From positions 150,348,761 to 150,412,760 of the forward strand of contig OZ018331.1 of NCBI GenBank assembly GCA_963969495.1: 64,000 bases of DNA, given 5' to 3'. Positions within the stretch are counted from its first letter, which is position 1, and each line of letters starts with the position of its first letter. The notes beneath the pieces are model-generated. The model searched no databases, was not told where the DNA came from, and worked only from the letters and a program-made list of their open reading frames with translations. Positions 50,493 through 64,000 of this stretch are shown piece after piece. Both the position numbers and the translations under genes were made by a program. The stretch comes from Ceratothoa steindachneri (Eukaryota > Arthropoda > Malacostraca > Isopoda > Cymothoidae).

Positions 50493-53400
50493 TTGTATAA
50501 TCTGGCCACAAGCTATCTAGGCCGAACAATAGAAGGGAAGTTCAAAGTATCGTCGGAAGTGATAAAGCCATTCACTGGAGAGGGTGACGTGATGGCGTGG
50601 TTGAAAAAAGTAAAGTTGGTGACCAAGCTGCAAAATATAATGGCCCTATCAAGTTTCATGCCATTATATTTGGTAGGGTGTTACCTTAGAAATATATGTA
50701 GAGATAAAAGAAAGTTAGCAAGCAGGCGTCGATAAGATTTAGCTTAGGCTAAATGAAGCATTTACTGATAGATCTTTTTTTGCCGAACAATAGAAGGGAA
50801 GTTCAAAGTATCGTCGGAAGTGATAAAGCCATTCACTGGAGAGGGTGACGTGATGGCGTGGTTGAAAAAAGTAAAGTTGGTGACCAAGCTGCAAAATATA
50901 ATGGCCCTATCAAGTTTCATGCCATTATATTTGGTAGGGTGTTACCTTAGAAATATATGTAGAGATAAAAGAAAGTTAGCAAGCAGGCGTCGATAAGATT
51001 TAGCCCAGGCTAAATGAATCATTTACTGATAGATCTTTTTTTGCTTATGGGAAGTTAGTGAATATGAGGTGTACTGCTGAACAGGTGGATGTTTCTGCCA
51101 ATGAGATAAAGGAGATTGGCTAGCCTGGCAGTGTTTACCGGGGATAGCCTTGAGCACATTGTAATGCTGGTATTTGTGAATGGGTTTCCTGGCCACATTT
51201 GTATGGAGTTTAAGCAGGCAGAAAACATTGAAAAAATGTCAGTGAGTGATATTCTCACCAGGGCCAGAGTCTTGACTGCTCATAGAGCTAGTCGAGTACC
51301 AACAGTAGCTGTTTATCAAGTAATCGTGAGGAAAACTCAAGAGCCTCGGAAGAGGGACGCTGGTTGCCAGTAATGGTGATAGATTACCGAGTTATCGCGT
51401 AATCTTTTGGCAAGGACTCCGGTTGAGACAGATGCCCCGATTGGTTGGCGTTGCCCTTTATAAATTCCCATAAGGGTATTTATTGATTGCTATGGGGTGC
51501 CCTAAGCCGAGGGGCGGTCTTATTCTCGCGACGGGGTCAAAATAGCCTGGAAGATGGGGATAGACCACACCAGGGTAGAACACCGGTATTTCGGGAGTTA
51601 CGTAATCGCGAGGAATTGCGATTAACAAGGTTTCCCGATTAATAAGTCCTTGAAGCAGGAAGATTGAGGAACGTCAGGATATTGAAGTCACCAAAGCAAA
51701 AATAGAATTATTATTGAACTAGATCTTATTGCACTTTACAAAAGTTCTTTAATTAAGTTTTAAATTCTAAGTTATGACATAAATTAAGTTCGAGGTCAAG
51801 TGCGGGCAAGGTCTAATGGAGGCGGACGAATAGAGCTTTTAAGAGTTACACTTTAATGTCTGCGTTATGTACACGACTATATACGCGAATCCGAGAGATA
51901 GGACTGAACGATATATAACGCGATATATTGCTATATAAAACAGTAATCTAATTATCCTCATTTTTCTGGCTTCACACTGTTATATCTTCAATTTAGGCCA
52001 CATCCTAGAAGTTACTCGTCCAACTAAGCCACACCTCCCTTTTATGTACCGGCCTGTTGATTTGTCGGTATTAACATAACTCGACTTTTAATTGGCTACT
52101 GCTGAACATATTGATAAGAAAGGCACTCCGACTATTGGGTAAAATTCTCTGTGGGCGGTGGTATGTTGCCATGGAGACAGCTTCCTAATCTGGTTACTAT
52201 TTGTTTAATAGTGATAGCTACCCGGTTTATTCTGGATTCTGCCTTGATTATAATGTCTGCCTAGGATTGCCTCGACCATCTCTAACAGAGATAACTGTGC
52301 TCCGTTTACTACGGTGTGACATACTCGTAAACGGCGCTAACTAAACTTTTCTCTCTGTGTGTACTTTATGTGTGTAGCGACTATTGCGTGTATCCTATTT
52401 TGGACGTACACGCCGGCCACTACAGCTGTTATAGCAAGTGAGACGCGGACAGCGTTTTATCTGTGAAGGACGACACATGGCAAGGTTCTGCGGGAAGCGA
52501 AGACAAATCCTGTGCTTTAGGTGTGGGAAATAAGGGCACATAGCCATACAGTGTGAGCAGGGAAATGAGAAGCAGGGGCTCTTGTGCCGCAGCTACCCTC
52601 TCAAAAGAATAAAGCCCTCAAATGTACTACCAGTTATTGAAGTGTTGTTAAGGGGAGTAGTGGTGTGTGCGTTGGTTGACACGGGGTGTTCAACTACAGT
52701 GGTGAAATCTCAGCTGTTTGACTGTTCAACTACAGTTTGCGGTTAACGGGAGAGAAGTCAAATGCAAAGGCAAATGTTGGATTGAGCTGGCGGTGGGTGG
52801 GACACACCAGGGAGTGCAAGCAGTAATGATTGATGAAATTGTTAATGTAGTAATCTGAATGGACGTTGGTGAACGTCTGGGGGGCGTATCAACAGTCAAG
52901 GGACTGTGAGATTCGGAGTGGGTCATTGTTTGGTAGTTGCTGTAGAAGAACAGAGAAGCTATGAAGAGAAAGGCAGTGAGTGTTTAATTGAAGATAAGGA
53001 TTTTAAAGCGAGATTTGATGGCAGGTATTGGACTGTACAATGTTACTGGGAAGCGGATGGGCCACCTGTGATAAATAACTCAATCTCTTGCTACGACAAA
53101 CAGTTAACTCAGAGGAAAAGAGAAGAGTTTGAAAAAGAGGTAGAACGCTGGATAGATGAAGGTATCCTTCTATCTTGGAAGGAGGGAGTTGAAAGTGGGT
53201 TTCTGCCGCTAATGGCAGTTGAGCAGCAGACTAAGAGAAAAACACGTTCTGTTTTGGACGAATGCATATGTAAAGAGTCACACTGGAGATGAGGTGACTG
53301 ATGTGTGCAGTGAGGTTATGCGTGAGGGGAGGATGGTGGAGTGAGATGTGACTCTTGTTGATCTTAAATCCGCTTATCTGCAAATAAAAGTTTCAAATAA

Positions 53401-55293
53401 ATTAGGGAAATACCGACTAGTCAAATATAAAGGCTGAACATTTTGCTTGCCGCGATTAGGCTTTGTGCTAAACTGTTCACCACGCATCATGGCAAAATTC
53501 CCTAAACGGTGCTCTTTAAATCAAAAAGGATACAGCTGGCCACACGCTCATACATTGATGACATTTTGGTAGATTTTTCACAAGTGTCTACTAAAGAATT
53601 AATTGACCATCTAAATAGGTTTGGTCTGGTTACAAAGCCGCCAGAGCCTCTGGATGGAGGAGCAGCAGTTGGACTTAAACTTCAAAGGAATGAAAAAGGT
53701 GGACTCATTTTTTTCATGCGAATGATCTGCCAGGCATAGTGAAAAATCTTACAAAGAGGGAGTTGTTCTCTATATGTGGCAAGTTGGTCAGGCATTACCC
53801 CCTAGCTGGATGGTTGCGAGTTGCTTTTAGCTATATTAAGAGAAGAGCAGAAGGAAAGAAGGGGGGTGGCTTTGTCGGAGAGGACACAATGCGTATGATA
53901 TAAATATTGGAAGAAGTCAGAAGGACAGACTCAATAAATGGGAGCTGGAATGTTCCGAAGAAAGACAATGGTGTTGTTTGGTGCGATGCTAGTAGTATCG
54001 CTCTTGGGATGTTACTTGAGATCGATGGATGTGACGTAGAGGATGCTTCCTGGCTAAGAAAGGAAAATAATTATAATCATATAAATGTATCAAATTTGGA
54101 GGCAATTTTGAAAGGGTTTAATTTAGCATTGGAATGGGTCTTGAGATAGATAAATCTGATGACAGATTTCACAGCAGTGCACGGATGGGTGAACGCTGCT
54201 ATGGCAGAAGAGAAGAGAATCCGAACGAAAGGGGCTTCAGAAATGATAATCAAGAAACGCCTGGGCACTCTGAAAAATCTGAGTGAGGAGTTTAACCTAA
54301 GGATAGTAGTCACCATTCTCCCAACAATGAAGAATAAAGCCGATGCATTAACTAGAGTGATCGAAGGGTGGCTGGCAACCAAAGAGGAAGATCCTACGAT
54401 GAGAGATTCAACCATATGTGCAGCAGCAGTTGACCTGGAAGAGATTCATGATATATACCATTTAGGAGTGGACCGTTCATTGGTTTTAGCCAGGAAAATA
54501 GATCCCACAGTAACCAAAAGTGCAGTGCAGCAGGTGGTGAAAAGCTGTGGGATGTGCCAAACGATTGACCCTGCTCTAGTGGTGCATCGTAGAGGAGAAC
54601 TTGGGGTACCAGAGAATTGGAAGAGGCTAGTTGTAGATGTCGACCACTCTATATAGGTGGCATATCTGTCCATCGTAGATTGTGGACCAGTAAGACCTAC
54701 CATCTGGAAGGAGCTTACGAGTAAATCTGCTAAGAGTATAACTTCAGTAGTGAATAACTTGTTTTTATAGAGGGGTCCAGTAGACGAGCTTTTGATGGAC
54801 AATGATACAGTTTTCTGATCAGAGTCACGAGAAAGGCTCCTCAGCAAGTGGAATGTTCACCAGTTTTTCAGAGCAGCATATCGACCGGGCGGCAATGGGA
54901 TAGTAGTGAGGCATCATAGATCGATTAATGTGATGGCAAAACGAGGCGGCATTAGCCTATTGAAGGCCGTCTTTTGATATAACATGTCCCCTAGGTCTGC
55001 ACAAGATGAACAATCAGTATCCGAGAAATCGGTATTCCGATACGATTGGAGACACCGTGCAGCATTGCTACTTAAGGTTGGGAAAGGAGAGGTTTCGTCT
55101 GCAAGAATGGAAGAGGGAGTTTGGATGAAACCGGCACATGCTCGTTGTACATCTCATTGGCAAAAATGATTACTTACAATAATTAGCTCTCAGAATAATG
55201 TGTCGATAGATGGTACGCCAAGACATGTTCTTGATGTTCGTAGAGCAGTCCATCCACACAAATGTATACAAAGAAATGAGGAGGAAGAATAGG
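50493..55293 (+). pseudogene. LTR retrotransposon gag-pol relic (unit 2)
   Basis: Copy of 23735-28535 with the same lesions, including the Glu-to-Val change in integrase. Confidence 0.88.
50521..51044 (+). repeat. 261-bp gag tandem duplication (unit 2)
   Basis: Copy of 23763-24286. Confidence 0.95.
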
Positions 55294-56048
55294 AGTTTGG
55301 GTATTGGAATCTCCACACCCCATAGTTCGCGGTATCCGTGATACCACAATTTTTACGAACCAGGTAAATGTTGAGATTATCTTCTCCTGCGTTCCTGGTC
55401 ATGTGGGAATTGCGGGGAATGAGCGCGCGGAAGAGAGCGCCAAAGTGTCCTCAAGGACTGGGTAACCAGATTAACGTTTTGCTCTTCCTCACATCAACTA
55501 CATGGTATGAATCAGGACAGCCCTCCGGGCTTTTGACAAATAAGATGTGAGAGGGCTGAGGAGTACTTAAAGACTGCCATTGCCCGGCGACTGTTTCCTT
55601 GGGCCTACCACTCAATGCTCTAACTGCTTTAATTCACTCTCTGCTGTCTTCGAATGGGCACAAACGCGGGACGCAACGCCATTTGATGGAGCACCCGACA
55701 GCACTTTATTGCGACGTCTGCGTTGCCATCCAGACTGTTCAACACATTATTGTTGAATGTTCCAGGCCGGGTGATCTTCGCGCACGTTACCTGTTCCAGT
55801 ATCTGGATGAGTGAGGTCACTACCGTTTCTCCCTTGTACTCGTGATGGGTTTGTCTAAACAGAGTTATGGCTTATCTGACTTTTTGGAGGAGGTTGGCTT
55901 CTTTAATTTTATTTGCCTCTTTTTGTTGTAGGTTGTATGTTCCTGCACCGAATGAGGCGGGCCTCAACCCAATGCAGTAACGTACTTCTTTCTTTTTTGT
56001 CCTTTTGTTTTTCGTTTTTTGTTCTTTGTGTTGCCCCCCCCCCCCTTC
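55294..56048 (+). pseudogene. LINE RNase H/cysteine-tail fragment (unit 2)
   Basis: Copy of 28536-29290. Confidence 0.75.
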
Positions 56049-56733
56049 ATTGTTGCGAATTTTAGAATAGCCCAGTACTAGGCTATAATTTTATTTACGG
56101 TGACCAATGACTTTGGACACAATCGCCAGATGGGCGAATTTATATATAGAAAAAAATGTAGCTTCGGAAAATAATTACAAGACTATAATTTGGCGCCAGT
56201 ATGTATCGCCCTCTTGAAAGGCAGGTGATAATTTGGGCGACAAAATTGTTCTATAAAATTGCACAGAATTTTAAAGATTAAGAGAGGAGTGTTATTTTTT
56301 TATGTGCCACTGTATATTGCTTATATTATTATTTCCTATTGTTTTTTATTATTATTCTTGCAGTAGACAATAAAATTTTCGTGGTAAATTTCCACAACAT
56401 CTTCGCGACGATTTTTTGGCCATACAATTATTTTTCTGACGAGGAATGTGAATATGATTGTAATTATTTCCTCTATTTATTTTCTTTCTGGATAAAAGGT
56501 TTATTTCAGTGTTATTTCATTAAATTAGATAAAATTTACAAACATCCACACTACGAATTTTTTGGTCAAAATATATTTTTCTGACGTATTAAGCGTCAGA
56601 AACACGAATATGATATTCATTACCACCGTAAATAGATTACTTTCCAGTTACTTTTAGGTTTATGTGAGCTACCAAGAAAATTAAGCAACTTTCGGCGAAA
56701 ATTAGCGATTTGCTGAGATAACGACGATCATAA

Positions 56734-56868
56734 ATCGCTAACCTACGCTAGTCTGACCTACCCAACCTAACCAAGCCTACCTTTTTTTATGACGAGGTAC
56801 GTTAGGTTCGGCTGAGTTAGGTTATACTAGGTTATGTTAATTTGGAATAGGTTAGGTTAGGCTAAGTT
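56734..56868. repeat. GGTTAGG cluster (unit 2)
   Basis: Copy of 29976-30110. Confidence 0.65.
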
Positions 56869-57665
56869 TGTGACACAATTGAGTTAAACATTTATACCCA
56901 CCAATTTTTTCCGAATTTATTTGGCAATAATGGCTGACGATCTCCCGAGCAAAACTACACTAGTCGACTACTGTTTGATGTATTAAATCTACTTGCTTCC
57001 CGATTTCATGCTGGGTGGCTCTATTAAATACGAAAAAAATATACAAAATGAATCACTTTAACTGGCTTTATTCGAGCATTTTTAAAAAAGGTTTCGTGTA
57101 ACGTAGATCTCTAAAAGGGGCAATAGTTTGGGGGAGGTTATTTTTGTTAACTTCCAGCTCACTGCCGCACACCGAAGATACATTTCCCATTTATGGGTGT
57201 ATACTTAGCCAAAAAGGATAAGAAATTTGTTTGAGTGGATAAAATAGTTCCAAAATTTATGAACAAGAGCGAACAACCAATACAGACTAAACTTGAGAGA
57301 TAAGGACACACTTAAATGGTCACGGTTTTAAATTGTCAACTCTCTTTGGACTATTTTAGGCGATAATTTGGTAGCCCAAATTAACGCCCATATTTTATCT
57401 AAGTGCTAACATTTGTCTTTTTCACGCGTAGGTATAGGAAAAAAACATTAAAAAACATCAACAGGGAAGCATGATTTATTTAGTCTGCGCTAATGCTTTT
57501 TGATCATATATTTATAATTACCATTAAAAAGTGTAACTTTTCCATCCGTAACTAACTTTCAAGCACTAATAAGTAAAAAAAATATTGCTTTGTGCGCCGA
57601 ATAAATAGTGGTAATTGTACAGATTAACATCTTGTCATTGATATCTTGTTTTAAACTATAGGTTG

Positions 57666-58392
57666 CAGTGGTGACTCGTAGCTAAAATTAGTGGGAATGT
57701 TGCATCAAAATTTTTTTAGTATTGTTTTAATATTGTGTAAAAGGAAATAAAAATATAAAGGAAAATTCATGGATAAACTTGATAAAATCCTAACCTAGAA
57801 CAAAATGAAAAGTTTTTAATTACTAATAGCGAAAATTGTTACAGTTCAAGCTTGATCCATTCATTTAAAAACGAAATCCAATATTCTTGTTTGAATTAGC
57901 GCAAAAAAGATTAATTATTTTCTCCTTGATCTCTCGATGACTACTGAGGAATCTTTTCTTCAATGAAAGCACTGCAAGTGCATTTAGTTTTTCAGAATTC
58001 ATAAAATATAAGAACTGAAAAAAAAAATTATACACATTCAAGAATATGAACACGATTTTAAGCACAACGCAAGAAGAGTAAAAAAGAAACACTACCTTTC
58101 ACCAACACACCAGGGTCGGCACTGCGTGAGCCATAGTGCTCTCTCTCCCTAGCGAGCAGCTTCCTATCTTAGACATATGAGCATGCGCACAACCGCCAAA
58201 AATACAAAACTTTTGTATTTTTTTTCATAAAATAGGGGATAGCTACTGACATTAAATTTAAGAATTAATTAATGCACAATTATAAAGAAAGAATTAAAGA
58301 AAGAAGGACTCATTATATTGAATGTTATTGATAATATCGAGTGGAAATAGGGGTGCTGCAGTTCTGCAGTGCCTATACACGAGCCGCCACTA
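57666..58392 (-). mobile_element. Internally deleted hAT with ATAGGTTG TSD (unit 2)
   Basis: Copy of 30908-31634; TSDs at 57658-57665 and 58393-58400. Confidence 0.92.
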
Positions 58393-58884
58393 ATAGGTTG
58401 AGTAGTCTGGGTAATCCTCTTCAGAGTGGTATGATTACTAAGGGTGATTTGTCACCAAGTTTTGGTACCACTCTTGGGGCAACCAAATAGGTTTCTTGAT
58501 TCGGCTTGGTGGCTGCCTGTTTGCTTCTACTGTGAATGTCTGGTATTCACAAGGCACTGACTCCAAAAGGGTAGAAATTTCTCTTCTTGCTTGATTATAG
58601 GCTGGGTAAAGGTAATCGGAGATTTCCTCAAAGGTAAAAGAAAACTTGGAGCTGGATTCAATATTCCTTATTCGGCGGGAACTTTGTTATCGTCTTCAGA
58701 TGTCTTTTCTTGATAAGAGAATTTATGGGGGCGGGGATGTAGGATACCTGTTTATGCGGTGGTACAGGTTGCTTGTTTGTGGGTGCGTGATCGGTAATTA
58801 CAAGGGCATGTATTGAAGAGTTCTCGTTGGTATTGCGCTCGACGGGTGATGAGGATTTAGGACCCCTTATATTTCTCACGGGGG

Positions 58885-59942
58885 TTACGCGTTGCATCCC
58901 AGATCACGATGTGCTAAAAGCATATTAGTAACCAGATCCTCGTAGTTATGCGCTTTTTTGTTTCCTAAGAAATTACGAACAACGGCAGAAAATGAGAGCC
59001 AGGCTGCCTTCTCTTTTTTATTCATGGTGTTCACAAATCTAGAATCATTCAGAAGTCTTCGGATTTGGGGAACATCCAATACTCCTGTTTTTATTTTTTC
59101 GTATGACAAAGCAAGAAACGCCGATACTATGTACTGAAAACAATCATTGTCAGTGCTCAACGCCTTGACATACTGCTTCATCAACCCGAGTTTGAGATGA
59201 AGTAGAGGAAAAACGATCTTCTCTCGACTTACGATTCGCTCATTAACAATGTTTGGCATTCCTGCTTCCAAAGTTTCCTGAACTGGCCAATCCTTTTGGG
59301 ACCAGTGTTTGTCACGGGCTCGACTGTCCCACATACAGATATAGCATGGAAACTTTGTATATCCCTTCTGTTGGCCAAGGAGGAAGTTGACCATCTTAAG
59401 GTCTACACATATGATCCAATTGTGTTCATGGTACTTAAGTAAATCCATGACCATTCTTATGTCATCGTAAGTTTTTCGCAGATGGACAGAGTGACCGAGA
59501 AGAACTGCACCAAAGTCATTGCCATCATGCAAAAGGACATACTTGAGGCTACGCTTGGAGCTATCCAAAAACAGTCTCTACTCAGCAGGGCTATAGGTGC
59601 CAAATCCCAACTCGGTAAACAGACCAGAAACATCGTGGCAGTATACAAATTGTTTGTCCTCGGAGAAATACTTGACAAATGTACTCTCCCTTGTTCGGTA
59701 ATATGATACCCGTACCAACCTGTCAAGCATATGTCTTTCACTCAACCTGGAGGCTAAAAGTTCTGCAGCTTTCTTGGAGAGTGCCAAATCACGTTTCAAG
59801 TCATTCAAATCCTCTTGATTGAAACAGTGAGGAGCTAATGACTGTTTATCATCTGATGATGAATCTGCAAACTCTGAATCCATTTCTTGGGTGGCCATAT
59901 CAGGTACATCATTTTCATGCTCGGAGGAAGCATATCCACTGA
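58885..59942 (-). pseudogene. Uncharacterised transposase-like gene (unit 2)
   Basis: Copy of 32127-33184 with the same TAG (59575-59577) and cut at the unit 2/unit 3 boundary. Confidence 0.75.
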
Positions 59943-60259
59943 AAATCTGTGCGAGGTTGGGGGAATACGTAAATTAAAAACAAAGAGTTATGGAAAATAT
60001 ATATTATTGAATAAACAGTTAGATTATTTAAAGGTGAATTTAGACAGTAACAGTTTATGATTGTATTGAGAATTGCGCGTGTGAATTAAATTTGAGTGAG
60101 TTAACGGGAATGGATTTACAATTGATAACTATGGTTTGGTAATTAGAATATAACAATTAATGATTGATAATTGGATTATAATTAGTAATTAGATAATTGA
60201 GTATAACAATTGATGATTAATAATTAGATTATAATTGGTGATTGGAAAATTGTTAAATA

Positions 60260-61525
60260 TTGGGTTGAGGAATAAGTTATTGCGGTTTTATCAAATTTAT
60301 TCATTACCATTAACAATTTTAGAAAAACTTCATTTTTAATGGATAACAATATACAATTTAATCAATAATGTATTCTCTGTTGTTATTTACGACTTCTTCC
60401 CAACGTTCAACTAGTTTTTCGATGCCTCTGCAATAAAAATCTCTGGATTTTGACTCGAAAAATTCGTCTAATTCTCCAGGATTTCCCAATTAAGTGTTTG
60501 GATGGCGTCTTCTGAAATATTGGCAATGTGAGGAAGAGCAATGTCATGTTGCAGAAGGGCTCCATAACGTCGATGAGGTCGCTTTTCACGAATAGCTTTG
60601 GCGAGTCGATACATTTGTTGAACGTAGAGTTCTGCATTGACAATCTCGTTGTTCGCAAGGAGCTCATAAAGAATGATGCCTTCACAATCCCAGCACATAC
60701 ACAACATCGTATTTCGTGAATGCAGTCTTGCTTTAATCGTGAAAGTGTTGTTTTTTTTATTGGGGCTAAGCCATTCTTTTCGAAGGTTCATGTTGACATA
60801 AACACACCACTTTTCGTGCCAGTGATGATGCGGTGAAGAAATCTGTCCTTATATCTACGAGTAGCCTTGTGACGAGCAAGCAAACCTGCGGCAATCGTGG
60901 AGCGTTGAAGTTTGTTGCTTTTGCTCAAAGCGTGCGGAACCCATGCACCGAGTTTTTGAACTTTTCCCATCGAATGAAGGTGATTCACTACAGTTTTCAC
61001 TACAGTTTTTCCTCGTTGATTGACGAGGATTTTCATGAAGAAGGTCGTTCAATCGATCTTCATCCAACTTAATGGGGCGACCAGAACGTTCTTCCTCATT
61101 AAGATTGAAATTACCGTTTTTGTAACGTGAAAAACAACATTGAGCTGTCCTTTCTGATAAAGCATTTTCTTCGTACAAGGCACAAATATCGCGACGAGCT
61201 TTGGCTGCGTTTGCATTGTTCCCGTCTCGATTGAAAATGAATAACAACAAGTGTCGAAAATGCGCCTTTCTTTCAACTTGACATTCCATTTTGAGGGGAC
61301 AAAACAAAAATTAAATTAACACAACTTTTAAATAAACCGCAATGACTTATTACTCAACTTCAAGACGTAGCCTAAGAAAAGCCTAATAGTCTACGCTGTT
61401 AAGAGACCTTTGCAAATTTTGCTCTCATTATTTACTATTGTTTCTTAATATGTGCCCAAACACGTCAACAAAACTCAAATCAATACAACATTAAAAAAAC
61501 TGCAAGAACTTATTCCTCAACCTAA
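60260..61525 (-). mobile_element. Mariner element (unit 3)
   Basis: Copy of 6748-8013 with TA flanks at 60258-60259 and 61526-61527. Confidence 0.9.
60358..61289 (-). pseudogene. Mariner transposase pseudogene (unit 3)
   Basis: Copy of 6846-7777 with all lesions shared. Confidence 0.92.
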
Positions 61526-61971
61526 TAGATTGTATTATAAGTAATTTGTAAATAGTAATTGTTAAATAGATTGGATAATTGTTAAATACATTATAAGTAA
61601 TTGGATGATAAGTAATTGGTAAATATTTGTAAATAGTTTGATAAATAGATTGATAAATAGATAATAAATAGTAATTGATTTATAGATTGGATTATTAATT
61701 GGATTATAAATTAGATAATAAATTTGATTATAGTTAATTGGATTATAACGGAGCTAAATGGGTCTGTAAATGAGACCAAAATATCCCGCATTAATTCGGG
61801 ATTCTTTTGGGAAATATTTAGCTAAACAATTACAATTCAAATATTTACAAACCTGTTTACCGAAGCAGCCGATATAAGAGAATGAACCTCATGGCTACAT
61901 TTTAAGACGCCTGGGAGAGCGGGTGTAGCAATCTCCCGATTTAAGTCAGGGTTACCAACCCTACTTGAAAT

Positions 61972-62148
<177 letters not shown>

Positions 62149-62654
62149 CGTAGAATGGACTCTCGACGATATACCATATATAACTATTCGTTGAGGGAAC
62201 TTCTTTAATTATCTTTGGAGTGCGTGGATGTCTGGACGCCAATATTATGTATCTTCGATATGCTTAAGAAGTGGAACTGAGCTCAAGGATAATAATATTG
62301 CTATCATTAATAAAATAGAGTTTTATTAATAATAACTATCAACAATACACAAAACGGAAAATATTGACATAAACAGAGAATGGAAAGGGTCGTGGGGGCT
62401 CGGGCTAATCCAAGGATTAAAAGATTTAAAAAGGTAAAACAAAAATAAAGTTAAAGAGATGGGATGGTTCGCTAAACCATTTAAAGCCCAGGATAGAATT
62501 GACAAAAGGGTTAAATACTCAAAGGTAACGTTCGGCTTACGTAATTTTATACTAGTGGTGCAGAGGAAGTCGACGTGAAGGAATTTTCGGTCTGCTGGCG
62601 AGTTCCAGCCGAAAGGTTGGGGGAATAAAATGATCCTGACGTGGCGTCTTGGGA

Positions 62655-62977
62655 ATGAGAACCGTTTCTCGACGAACTGCTTGAAGAACAATGGCTGTTC
62701 TACGTTGTTCTCTTCTGAACAACAGGGTGGTGAGAACCGTCTCTTGTCTACGGGCTCAAGAAAAATGGCTGTTCTAATGTTGTTCTCTTCTGAACAACAA
62801 GGGGGAAGGGTGAGAACCGTTTCTTGGCGAACGGGCTCAAACGAACAATGGCTGTTCTACGTTGTTCTCTTCTGAACAACAGGGGAAGGGGTGAGAACCG
62901 TTTCTTGTCAACGGGCTCGAACGAACAATGGCTTTTCTAATGTTGTTCTCTTTCTGAACAACAAGGGGGAAGCCTCG
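62655..62977 (+). repeat. Hairpin minisatellite (unit 3)
   Basis: Copy of 9153-9475. Confidence 0.9.
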
Positions 62978-63452
62978 TGGACTTGGCGTCACGAAAGGCT
63001 CGAACCTTGGCACTCAAGGGATATTGTCCTTCTTCTGGACAAGTGATGGTGAATCTTGAGGTCGAGGTCCCTTGGCGCACAAAGTGAGAGAGGGTCGTGG
63101 TGATGTTTCGCGACGAAAATCTTGGATCTCCAATCTGATCTTAGTGGTAAAGTTCCCATCTAAATAGTCGAGACACTCCCTTGGCGTGGGGGACAATGGA
63201 GTGGGAGCTTCGAGGGAATGCACAGCCGAGCCTGGGAACAATGCCTTATCTGCCCATAAGCCTAACTCAATCTGGCGAGGTCGGCGTATGGGGGCGAACG
63301 GGGGGAAGATAAACCTCCTTGTTTAAACATTGACTCAGATGGCTGTGATAAGGCGATAAGCTTTAAAGCGAAGATGCACGTGGGAGCATCGTGGTTTTAA
63401 ATAACACGTGATAGGGGTTGAAATTAACGCGGCCTCAACCCGTTCTATCACA

Positions 63453-63454
<2 letters not shown>

Positions 63455-63487
<33 letters not shown>
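63455..63487. repeat. (TA)n microsatellite (unit 3)
   Basis: Same 33 bp as unit 2. Confidence 0.97.
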
Positions 63488-63492
<5 letters not shown>

Positions 63493-63755
63493 GAATAAAT
63501 ATTTACATTTGTAGGGTATAGACCGCTACAGCTGTTACCTGCATGAAAGCTAAACTCTCATTGAGCGGTTCCAAGGTAAAGTAACTTACATTGGTGAAGT
63601 CATTAGATAAGGTCTCTACCAAAATATCCACATGTGAGAGAGTCTGTGTGAAATGTAGAAATATAAGTCATATAACTTCGAATACATACATATACAATTA
63701 TAAATACATTGTTTAACAAACAAAAGAAATATAACAAATTTAATAAATCAGATGG

Positions 63756-64000
63756 CTAAGATTTTAAATGGAAACTTTCGTTTAAAGTAAGCTTTTTAAT
63801 GACAGGAGCCAGTTTAAAGAGTCTGGGAGATATATTGAAGTTAGGAGAGGAATTAATGAAGGAGCATTCAAAAAATAATTCCTTTAACATATTCATGTGA
63901 GTTGTAACTAAAATTAACCGAATTCCAATTGATAGGATGATCATATTCAGATAAGTGAACAGAGAAAGCATTATTGCTTTCACCCCTCCTAATATTGTAC
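63756..64000 (-). pseudogene. PLE fragment C (unit 3, cut by window end)
   Basis: Copy of 10256-10500; the window ends inside it. Confidence 0.75.

Overview
This is eukaryotic, non-coding-rich DNA packed with decayed transposable elements (TEs), most likely from an arthropod. The evidence is long (TA)n and (CA)n tracts; Penelope-like elements (PLEs) with a GIY-YIG endonuclease; mariner, hAT/ZMYM and non-LTR/LTR retroelement relics; and a TTAGG-like GGTTAGGTT cluster. A crustacean, chelicerate or insect are all possible. I see no intact host gene, tRNA, rRNA, operon or CRISPR array.

The largest structure is a tandem array of a 26.75-kb unit. Unit 1 is 6431-33184, unit 2 is 33185-59942, and unit 3 starts at 59943 and runs off the window. 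The copies are almost identical: I noticed three substitutions outside microsatellites plus length changes in (TA)n tracts. Unit 1 to unit 2 offsets are +26754 (6431 to about 8460), +26744 (about 8646-9953), +26742 (about 9988-18360) and +26758 (from about 18450). Unit 2 to unit 3 is +26758 throughout.

The single-copy left flank (1-6430) holds a PLE fragment ending near a (TA)n tract, a four-unit satellite of about 240 bp, a second PLE flanked by an inverted copy of its own 3' end and bounded by (TA)n on both sides, and a dead Tc1/mariner-type transposase.

Each unit, from left to right, contains: AT-rich DNA with an end-complete but dead mariner; a (TA)n tract; a hairpin-bearing minisatellite; three PLE fragments; arm A of an inverted repeat; a minus-strand hAT/ZMYM relic; a plus-strand hAT/ZMYM relic facing away from it; arm B of the inverted repeat, split by a CR1/L2-like LINE; a decayed LTR retrotransposon (gag, zinc knuckle, protease, RT, RNase H, integrase); the RNase H end of a second LINE; a GGTTAGG cluster; an internally deleted hAT with a perfect 8-bp target duplication; and a minus-strand gene of an uncharacterised, probably transposase-like family. 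The unit boundary cuts the 5' end of that last gene.

No coding relic looks functional. Most have visible stops, frameshifts or lost catalytic residues. The biology of interest is the array itself, its breakpoint, and the records of insertion, deletion and rearrangement inside it.
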